Source of the DNA: Pomphorhynchus laevis
Taxonomy: Eukaryota > Acanthocephala > Palaeacanthocephala > Echinorhynchida > Pomphorhynchidae
DNA length: 64,000 nucleotides
Reading direction: 5' to 3'
Assembly: GCA_012934845.2 (NCBI GenBank)
Contig: WNNJ02002059.1
Coordinates: 62,001 to 126,000, forward strand
Part shown: positions 32,108-41,000 of the stretch, piece by piece
Position numbering within the stretch: position 1 is the stretch's first letter
How the letters are laid out: every line of letters starts with the position of its first letter
Program-made: the position numbers and the translations under genes
Notes under the pieces: model-generated
The model's input: only the letters and a program-made list of their open reading frames with translations
What the model was told of the DNA's origin: nothing
Databases searched by the model: none

Positions 32108-32403
32108 CATTTAAGATAGAGGCGAAAGAAAACGATAAAGTAAAAATCCCGTTTCGTCATCACAATGATTCATCAGTGACAGATCCCACCCACTACTTGA
32201 TGCAGAGGAGGACTGGCAGATGGCACAATGAACGAGTCATGTGTATAAGTATTTTAATAAACTGGTACTTCATACACATGACTCGTTCCTTTTGCCATTT
32301 GCCAGTTCTCCTCTGCATCCAGCAGTGGGAGGGATCGGTCACTGTCGAGTCATTGTAAAAACGAATCGGTACTTGTTACTGTTATCGTTTTCTTTCGCGT
32401 CTG
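32108..32403. repeat. Long fold-back (about 130-bp arms)
   Basis: Left arm 32120-32255 (GCGAAAGAAAACGATAA, CCACTACTTGATGCAGAGGA, GGCACAATGAACGAGTCATG) pairs with right arm 32262-32402 at high but not perfect identity (best in the inner 75 bp). A small loop, TATTTTAATAAACTGG, lies between. No coding frame. It has the shape of a fold-back MITE. A transcript would form one long hairpin. Confidence 0.8.
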
Positions 32404-32569
32404 TTTTTGAAACAAAACATTATTTTTACATATAAATGGATTACCCGCAAATGGGTTCCGTCACTTTTTTAATGGTATATCTACACAATTAGTTTCGACA
32501 GAAACGACGGAGGGTAGAGCCTGTAACACAGCCACGTTACAAGACGTTCAATAAAAATGTCTAAAATGC

Positions 32570-32830
32570 GATTTAGATTTTAATTTTAATAAATTAATCT
32601 ATTAATAATTGATTTTAATTTTGATAAATAGATAAGTATTTTAGTAAATTAATAAATAATTTTAATAAATTGAGAAGTATTTTTGTAAATTAATAAATTG
32701 ATTTTAATTTTAATAAATTAATCTATTAATAATTAATTTTAGTTTTAATAAATAGATAAGTATTTTAATAAATTGATTTTAATTTTAATAAATCAATAAA
32801 TTTATTTTTATAAATTGATAAGTCTTTTAC
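32570..32830. repeat. Degenerate AT-rich tandem repeat
   Basis: Repeated TTTTAATAAATTGATTTTAA and ATTAATCTATTAATAATT modules over about 260 bp. Low complexity. Confidence 0.6.
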
Positions 32831-32839
32831 ATTAAATTA

Positions 32840-33595
32840 AATAATGTTTTACCTGAGCCATTTTCGTACGAGCTTCTTAAATGCTTCTCGGATTGTGTTG
32901 CTGCAACAAAATCAACATTAGTTAAAGGTAAAATGTCTAGTGCTAGAATGAACTAAATTGTATATTGACGAAGGATTAATAATAACTGAATAACTGATTA
33001 ATTATTGGGATGATATAACCACTAATTACCGGGATAATTTACCGTTTTTATTGAAGATGCATAATATTGTATTTAATATTATATAATATGTCTAAAAAGC
33101 CCTAATGATGTAGCATGTTGTGAATAATAATGATATTAATGATATTATATGTTGTTTATTTATCAAATAAAAACGATTGTGAAATTCGACAAGTATTTTA
33201 AGACTCATAGTCGATGGAATTACCATTTAATAACAACATGATACAACATCAGTTTAAATTTTTACATATATTTTTTAAATTACACTTTTAGACTTTATAC
33301 TTTTAAATTTTATATAGATTTTAAACGTTTTAATATATACAATTTCAAAAGCCTCAAAGCTTAAAATATACTTTTCACAGAATTTTTTAGAAATTGTCAA
33401 GTAACGTTAAACAACGTTATTTGCATTGATTTATTGGAGTTTCAAATTATACAAAATTAATTTTAAATTTTCGCTGAGCGTATAAATATATCATATTTGT
33501 ATTAATATTTAATAAATACGTAAATATTGAGCAAAACATTGGCGAAATATTGAATTCAAATGAAACACAATATAATCTGTAATGAAACAATTAAC
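32840..33595. other. No gene seen
   Basis: AT-rich, no coding frame or known element. Confidence 0.4.
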
Positions 33596-33597
33596 TT

Positions 33598-34160
33598 ACT
33601 TTTCTCGTCAATTTATATTCTGATCGAATGAATCGGGAAAACTCAAACAGCATACACTGACTCTATGCTGTTTCGACTTTTGACTCTCGTCAATAGGAGG
33701 CTGCTGCACAACTGAATTGAAGTGCAGCATCCTTAGACAGCTCAATAAGTCATTCTAGTACACATCCATGTACTAAGAACTAACACTGGTGAGAGTATTC
33801 ATCACGAATAATTCCTACCGATGAGACTCAACAGTCGAAACAGCATAGAGTCAGTGTATGCTGGTTTAGTCTTCCCGATTCGTTCAATCAGAATAGAAAA
33901 TGACGGAAAAAGTAAGTTATTTGTTTTATTACCACTAGCAATGAAGGAGCCGGGGGTATGATCTCGATAAGAGTGCTTTTAAATCCTACTTGTTAGATCA
34001 TTGTGAGTGAATTATTCGTGATGAATACCTACTCTCACCAGTGTTAGTTCTTTGTACATAGATGTGTACTAGAAGGACTTATTGAGCTGTCTAAGGGTAC
34101 TATACTTCAATCCAGTTGTGCAGCCGCCCCTACTGATGAGACTTAAAAGCAACTGCATCC
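33598..34160. repeat. Inverted/triplicated repeat carrying hammerhead-like cores
   Basis: Left part (33598-33808, minus orientation), an inverted copy (33806-33925, plus) and a further plus copy (about 33995-34160). Shared blocks are AGAATATAAATTGACG..., CTCAATAAGTCATTCTAGTA, AACACTGGTGAGAGTATTCA and the core region. The middle copy reads CCGATGA, GACT, CAAC, AGTC, GAAAC at 33818-33841. The minus-strand copy reads TTGACGAGAGT...AGTCGAAACAGCATA. The last copy has the canonical CTGATGA at 34133-34139 but a damaged 3' half. The layout looks like overlapping copies of a small hammerhead-bearing repeat. Confidence 0.65.
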
Positions 34161-34199
34161 AAACAACATAGATTTCAAAATCCTCATTCAACCAGCACT

Positions 34200-35100
34200 G
34201 TGTAAGCTTAACATACTATTTTCACAATGATATCGTCCAGTTGTCGCGCATATGCAATTCTGAAGACCAAATCTGTCAAATTTTATCGTGAAGTATGCCT
34301 TGAAATTCCAATAACTTTCCTGATGATATCAACCCATCGAATTGGTCAACTCTTATAAATATATAGGCGTTCATCTAACCTCTACATGGTCATTAGTCAC
34401 TACTTTGAACAAAAATCATGTAAAGTATTATCGGCCACGTATGCATATCGAAAACTTTCAAGTTTATCCTTACACGGCCCCCTTTGATTTTTTAATCTTA
34501 TGTTAAAACACATGATAACTTATGATGTACCTGTAATATTCTTATCTTAGCCTATTATCCAAAATCAATTCCACGCCTATTGCAGCAATCACATCGATTA
34601 CACTCCTATCAGTAGACTATCAACAACATTTCCGTCTCCCTAAAAACATCCGCATTCAAACAACACACTGAACAATTTACTATTAAGTTCTTTGCAATGG
34701 ACCCTGAAATACAGCCTCAAATACTTTGAAATTATTGGGTCATAAATCACAAGCAAATCAAAGACCTCTTATCGTTCGCACACATATACACGGGTATCAC
34801 GCTCAGCTTTGATAATCCGTATCCCATTCAACGATCGTTAGAATTATTGCCGCTGTAAATTTTGTCAAATTCAATGTCCACCCATTTCTCATATGTTTCA
34901 TTGCCCTATTCTTTCCAAATTATCATTCAAGCAAATCGATTCACTAACTACTGATCTTACCAACATCCTTGACCCAAACCGACTAATCTTAATGCAATGG
35001 TTAAAGCTTGTAGTACAGACAGTCAAGCAATATACAGTCAATTCAAATCATAGCAAATTAATTTTGATTTCATGAATGTATTCTTGTTCTATTGTATTAT
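34200..35100 (+). other. Possible decayed LINE tail
   Basis: Slightly less AT-rich than the neighbours. Near 34860-35040 one frame reads SHMFHCPILSKLSFKQIDSL, which resembles the 'H.L..CP.....R' C-terminal knuckle of LINE ORF2s, but no RT or RNase H motif was found upstream. Assignment is weak. Confidence 0.2.
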
Positions 35101-35419
35101 TTTGTAAATAAACAGGTCGTTTTCTGCTCCATGCCGAAAGAATACAGTGGCATAATAAATATTCTCAGATTAATACTATTTTTTATTATTATATAATTTC
35201 AATATTTGTACAATTACTAGGTTACCCTAGATTGGGTCCATAAAAATTATAATAATATTCGCTAATAAAAATAAATAATTAATATTTTAATTTATAATTA
35301 ATACATCAAAGATAAAAGATGCGCAATGTGTTTTTGAGTTGTTTTTCCATTTTTAAATCCGCCAACAGGATTATAACCCAGACACAACTTTGTAAAGCAC
35401 ATGAGTGTAGTCCAGCTTT

Positions 35420-35683
35420 CTACGGATTGCTTACATAAAGCGTCCTGAATAAGATAAGACGTGAGGCAAGCTGATCGTGCCGATGATGATGCTTTTGGGA
35501 CATCAAAGGCGTGTGACCAGACCCCCGGCAGCGTCTTGAAACTAGTCTGTGTTTACGAAGGCATCTTGAACTATTGAGTCGAAAGAGGCCCTTGCATATA
35601 GCACATCTGCCGGACTGATTCTGAATCGGGTAGCTAGTGCATGATCTCGATTTGTCTCGCTTAAGATTGAGGTTGGCGTTCAT
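35420..35683 (-). CDS. Orphan frame with a zinc-finger-like motif
   Basis: 87 codons on the minus strand, richer in G and C than its surroundings. The middle reads GRCAICKGLFRLNSSRCLRK, then HRLVSRRCRGSGHTP, i.e. C-x2-C, a later His and Cys and a 'RCxGSGxxP' ending. This C2HC-like module is reminiscent of small zinc fingers in some mobile-element ORFs. The N-terminus (MNANLNLKRDKSRSCTSYPI) is basic. No neighbouring conserved domain shows which element it came from. It may be a fragment. Confidence 0.3.
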   Translation of the reverse strand: MNANLNLKRDKSRSCTSYPIQNQSGRCAICKGLFRLNSSRCLRKHRLVSRRCRGSGHTPLMSQKHHHRHDQLASRLILFRTLYVSNP

Positions 35684-35689
35684 CTCTTC

Positions 35690-36850
35690 AGATTGTATAT
35701 ATTGTATCGTCGTATTGTATCGTTTGTATTTTATCTCTCTAATTTTATTTATTTCTCAAACATTTTTTAGCTTTTATCTCTTAAACGTTTTTAGGCTAAA
35801 TATTAATAATTAATATTTTTAATGTTATTATCACACACTGGTTATTAAAACAGTGCGTGTTTATATACAATTGCACCAACAAAGTTGGTGCAGGTTTGTT
35901 AAAGTTAAAAATTTATAATGAGATGAACAATTATATATACAATTGTGATGAAATTTATTTACCATTTAATATTATAATAATTAAAATAATAGTATTTATT
36001 TAATATTTCGTTGATCCTGCTCTAATATTAAGAAATAATGATTTATTGTAATCAATCAAACCATTTTACAATTCTAATGTTTTTATTTCGGTTTAATTTT
36101 TCAATTTTTGATAATCATATTTGCTATTTAAATAATTGATAAAATAGGAAAAATATATTGGCTTTTGAATGAATTTATAATCATAGAAATACATAAATAG
36201 AATATGTCTAGGAATATGTGCAAAAACCTGATAACATAACAATCTTCCTAATTTAGTCTTTTTCAAAAACATGCTTTACTGTTAATCAATTCAGATGGGA
36301 GTTATAAAAATACATTCAATAGCAAAAATATTTCTATTTTTAATTTTAAATTAATTTTTATTAGTTTTGTGGTCTGATTTAGTCGTTGCTCAATTATATC
36401 AATCGTCTTCGTTATATCCTGATAACACCAACATATTATTGATCCGTATTTGGTGATAATGTCGAGTTATGCTTAAGGCTAAAGCTTTAAGCATAACGAG
36501 TATTCACAAAAACAATGCAGTGATAATCATAGAATAAATAGTAAAGCAATTGGGTTTACTCAGGTTTATTAATAATGATAATGTCATTTAATAAAAATAA
36601 GCCAATGACAACTATTACCTCAATTTCCCCTATAAATTCCTTGATAAATGAAAGCTATATAATATCTGTAAGTAAATGTTTTAACTTTCCCATCTTTAAA
36701 TTATTTAAATAGTCTCACTAATAAATATTGTATTTAGTAAATATTATAAATAATATATTATTTATAATATATTATAATTCTTAAATAATATTATTTAATG
36801 CAATTAATTATATTAAATTATATCGCTATTTATTATCGATATTATAGGTC
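35690..36850. other. No gene seen
   Basis: AT-rich. A hairpin GTTATGCTTAA / TTAAGCATAAC lies at about 36464-36502. The missing 3' exons of the Ig/FN3 gene could lie here or farther left, but none was recognised. Confidence 0.35.

Positions 36851-36851
<1 letters not shown>

Positions 36852-36921
<70 letters not shown>
36852..36921. repeat. (AT)n microsatellite
   Basis: About 35 uninterrupted AT units, ending at the start of the hammerhead-bearing repeat unit. Confidence 0.95.
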
Positions 36922-36925
<4 letters not shown>

Positions 36926-37384
36926 AAAGGTTTGATTCAACCAGGACCGTCTATTACACCTATCTGCTTTTCTCGCAGGACCAATTATTTATTGATCCTG
37001 CGAGGATCCCAGGCGGCGGTGCTTTTTCTTTTGTAATATATGATATTGGTCATTTAGTGATCCCGCTGATGTCTATTACACTGAAAAGAATTCACTGCAT
37101 TGCATTGACTTCGAAAGCGCAAGCTACGTCATGCAATTAGCATATAGTGAATTCTTTCTGCTTTAATCTATATATAGTATGTTTTTCATGTGTATACACT
37201 GTATTGCTGCAACTGATGAGGCTTCTCAAAGCCGAAACGGTACGCCGTCTTGCAGTGTAGAAGCATGAAATTCTCTATATATAGAGAAAAGCAGATAGGT
37301 GTAATAGACAGTCCTGGTTGAATCAAACCTTTAATTTATTTATTGGTCCTGCGAGGATCCCAGGCGGCGGTGCTTTTTCTTTTG

Positions 37385-37390
<6 letters not shown>
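36922..37390 (+). repeat. Hammerhead-bearing repeat unit with direct and inverted ends
   Basis: The block CCTGCGAGGATCCCAGGCGG plus TGCTTTTTCTTTTGTAATAT occurs at 36997 and again at 37348 (351 bp apart, direct). The flanking piece AAAGGTTTGATTCAACCAGG...TCTATTACACCTATCTGC (36925-36973) recurs inverted at about 37273-37332. A hammerhead ribozyme lies between (37187-37266). Both outer edges run into (AT)n tracts. The architecture suggests a small non-coding retroelement (retrozyme-like, or a PLE/SINE-derived end) but no coding sequence is attached. Confidence 0.7.
37187..37266 (+). ncRNA. Hammerhead ribozyme (self-cleaving), short stem III
   Basis: All conserved core parts are present in order: CTGATGA at 37213-37219; stem II GGCTT/AAGCC (37220-37224 with 37229-37233, loop CTCA); GAAA at 37234-37237; stem III CGG/CCG (37238-37240 with 37245-37247, loop TACG); then TC at 37248-37249, giving a GUC cleavage triplet. 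Stem I is CTGCAA (37207-37212) with TTGCAG (37250-37255), extended past an internal bulge by TACA/TGTA (37195-37198 with 37256-37259) and possibly CATG/CATG. A three-pair stem III is usual for hammerheads of Penelope-like elements and retrozymes. Cleavage is predicted after 37249. Confidence 0.8.

Positions 37391-37478
<88 letters not shown>
37387..37478. repeat. (AT)n microsatellite
   Basis: About 46 uninterrupted AT units directly after the second copy of the CTTTTTCTTTTGTAATAT block. Frames of Ile-Tyr repeats across it are artefacts. Confidence 0.95.
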
Positions 37479-37481
<3 letters not shown>

Positions 37482-37540
37482 ACGGCATATTCTAATCGGT
37501 GTGACTCAGGATTGATAAAATCAATTCTTTCCATATATAA

Positions 37541-37652
37541 ATGTAGATATTAACTAACCGAGCCAAATCAAAAACAAAATGACAAAATGTATATTTTTTA
37601 AAAATATACATTTTGTCATTTTGTTTTTGATTTGGCTCGGTTAGTTAATATC

Positions 37653-37657
<5 letters not shown>
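37541..37657. repeat. Perfect palindrome, about 58-bp arms, almost no loop
   Basis: The left arm starts ATGTAGATATTAACTAACCG and the right arm ends with its complement. The match continues without mismatch through GAGCCAAATCAAAAACAAAA and GACAAAATGTATATTTTTT to the centre at about 37599. The right arm leads straight into an (AT)n tract. Confidence 0.9.
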
Positions 37658-37723
<66 letters not shown>

Positions 37724-37751
37724 TTTGGGCTTCTAAAGTAGCCCAAAAGAT
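37656..37751. repeat. (AT)n microsatellite followed by a 12-bp hairpin
   Basis: (TA)n from 37656 to 37720, then ATCTTTTGGGCT / AGCCCAAAAGAT with an 8-base loop (37720-37751). The microsatellite is thus framed by a palindrome on one side and a hairpin on the other. Confidence 0.9.
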
Positions 37752-37847
37752 AAAAATGTTTGAATTGTTGATATAACACCAATAATTCGATGTTTATATT
37801 TATCAAACTATTTTTCGCAAAAGTTATATAAGCAGTGGGTTTCTTAC

Positions 37848-38055
37848 TATTATTTGTACGGAATCGTTCAACTTGACTTAATTTACTGTATCCAAATTTA
37901 TTATAGACTGTCATTTTCCATTCATAAGATTTGCCAGGATTTAGTGATTCCACTTTGTAATGATCACACACTACAACAGTTGCTGGTTGTTCCTTTGAAT
38001 TCGTTTGATGAATACGAGTAAAATAAGCTTTCGTCCAATAAGGATTAACCGCGGC
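37848..38055 (-). CDS. Ig/FN3 gene exon: FN3 domain, second half
   Basis: 208 bp between acceptor TTGGATAG (38056) and donor GTAAGA (37847). Reads AAVNPYWTKAYFTRIHQTNS, then YKVESLNPGKSYEWKMTVYN and KFGYSKLSQVERFRT, i.e. FN3 strands E to G with the usual 'L.PG..Y...V.A.N..G.S..S' pattern. Starts in phase 0, ends in phase 1, so at least one more exon follows. Confidence 0.8.
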
Positions 38056-41000
38056 CTATCCAATATAAAAATATGATTTTGAAATGATCATTTAAGAGAA
38101 AAGTGAATGATAAAGTGTCCAATTACGATTAGAAAAATTCCAGAAATTATCAAGTAATATCTTTTTATTGCCCTTCATTAAATAACTTGACAAACTTTAT
38201 AAAAACAAAAGGCCAAACATATCTAGTTTTGCCACTTGGGTTTTGCTCAAATTTAGTAAGTATATCGAATAATGCCAATTAAAAAAATAGTAAACAAATC
38301 ACATTAAGTCTAGCCGAAGGATTACGAGATCTGGTCTCCTCGAATCATATCTGATGAACCTAAATGAGGCAATTAAATGAATAAAGAATAATGAATAGTG
38401 CTGATATTTTTATTGAAAATATCAGCACTATCAATTCTATGCTTCGATAGTGGCAGATATGTTATTCTTGAATAAGATTGCTGCAGCTATCGAAACAGAA
38501 CTTAAATATAGGCAACTAGAAAACACATAACTATTTTAGTATTTTATTTTGAAGTTTTATTTAAATTAAAATTAATTAGATACAAAATTTTCCAGATTTT
38601 GTGAATCTAATTATCTATTTACTCCTATTTATTTTTGTTAATAGTGCGAGAAGGAATATTTGTCCTTTTACAAAATTTTCCAGATTCAATGTGTGTAACG
38701 AACATTAAATCTAAAATTATAAAAGAGGTTTGTATTTACTGTAAATGATTTAAAAATATTTAGGATCCTTGAATTGAAATGAGGTCCGCTAATTTCTCTT
38801 AATTTTATTAAATTGAAAGTTCATACCCAGCTGATGAAAATTCGATTTTTTTCAATATTTCAACAGAACAAATCTATCATCATCTGGTATGTTTAATTGT
38901 AATCGCTTATTTATTAAATGAAGAGTAATCGGTCAAATATAAAAGTGATTATAATTTAATATATCACCGTTAAATAAGTGATTGCAAAATCACTTTAATA
39001 CGGAGAGAAGACTTTAACGAAAGTAAGTTTATATTTCGGAGAAAAAGACGTAATTAATAAGTAATCAAATAAGTAATTAATTTTAATCTTATAAATAATT
39101 TTTATAAGATTTTATATAATTTATATCGAATTAAAATTTAAAATTGAAATTTAAAATAAAAATATTTCTTTGTAGAATTTGGTTTTACAAGTAAAGAAAT
39201 AAATAATGTCACTTTATAGATAAGGTAAAATACATAAAAGTCACCTCACCTCCCTAAATCTTAACTCGTAGTTTAAACGAGACGGTATTGTTTTTATCAG
39301 CCATTTTAGCATTACGGAAGAATTCGAATAAGTGTTATTGTAATCGAATACTCTGACAATCTTTGGATATGCTGAAATCAGTAAAATTGAAAAATCCTGA
39401 ACTTAAAATTTTATTCACATACATATTAACTCAACATTTGATTCACTTTTCCCAATTATGTTTGTGGCTTCACACGACAAATTGCCATTGTAGCCATAGC
39501 TGGAGTTTAATAGGATTTGTGATTGGTGCTTAACATAAATAAGTAATTTTTATGGAATCTTAAATTTATCAGTCTTTCTTCGCGGATTTATTTTATTTAT
39601 TATGAATAAATAAATTTATCATTTTATTGATTTCTAGATATATTTTATTATGGATAAATTAATAAAATAAAGCTGCCTACAAGCATAGATAGATAATTTA
39701 CAAGCAGATATATAATTATTTTACTAAAATAACTTGTGATTTCTCTTTTTTATGCTTTTTCTCTTTTAACTTGTGATTTCTCATTTTTTAGTTTTGAACG
39801 ATGCATTATCATCATTTACAAGTTCTGATTACGAAATTTAAAATATGAGTAAAAGGAAAGACCTATTTACCATAGTTTTTTAAAATAGTTATTTCCTTTT
39901 TTAAAAGGAAAAACTATTAAAAGATTAAGTAACGGTGGTTTAATGATTTTCCCAGGTCAATCGCATTATCCAAAATCGGTATTTATCTAGATATGAACAC
40001 AAAGGTTACTTATAGATTAACATATTGGTTACTATAAAAATAAAATCAAACAGAAAATAGTATAATATATAAACCAATAAAATATTATGAAAAATAAATC
40101 TTAAAGAAATACTGAAACTATGTATTCTTGATACAACATTATTTTTCTGCTAATTTTCAAGCAAGTTTAATAGATCTTTTCTATTTCTTATAATAGAGAA
40201 ATATAAATCAACAAAATAAAATTAAAAATAAATTTAAACTATTAAGCGGAAAATTTTTATGGATAATAAACAATGAGCTTTGTATTAGAATAATGTACAT
40301 AACATATTATAAAATTATAAAAAAATTAATATTTATTTTTAAAAATTTAAAGGAATAAATAGTTATAAATAATTAATATTTATATAACGATAAAATTGAA
40401 TATTTAAATTTAAAAAAAGTTAATTTCTATGAATTGACTTATAAATAATATACGATGCATTAGAATAAGAATAGATGTCATCAGGAATAGCTGCTATGTT
40501 ATCAGTTTCAGCCTATATTCCTCGACCTAATATAGCAGGGGAGTAAAATACATGCTAATGACGTATTTCCTTTGATGACGTATTTCCTTTGATGAAATTT
40601 AATTATCTATAGTGTATCTTATTCTTATATATATTAAATATATATCTTATTCGTATAAGAATAAATTATTTGAATTTAATATTAATTAATTTTTTAATTA
40701 TCAAAATTATTTGATAATTAAAAAATTTAAAATACATCATTTTAAGGAAATCGTGTTCGTATTATATTGGAAGAAATAATTTTTTTATTAAAAGTAGAAT
40801 AATTGATATTAGAATATTCAGATTATTTTAATAATTGTCATTTAATATTAGAAGACATTAAGTTGAATAATTAATTAAAGTTATATTCACGCGATTAACA
40901 TTAAAATTTTGGTTTTAACATCACTGTGTTTATAATTATGACTATATAATATTATTAGAAAAAGTCTATATTGAATTATTGTAATAGAAATTAAGTTATT

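Noticed and set aside
36852-37478. Paired AT microsatellites as LTR-like ends of the hammerhead unit
   Set aside because: Simple (AT)n tracts grow independently. Only the CCTGCGAGGATCCCAGGCGG block is a credible direct terminal repeat.
38845-38870. CTGATGA followed by an AT stretch and TTCG
   Set aside because: No stem II and no GAAA box in register.
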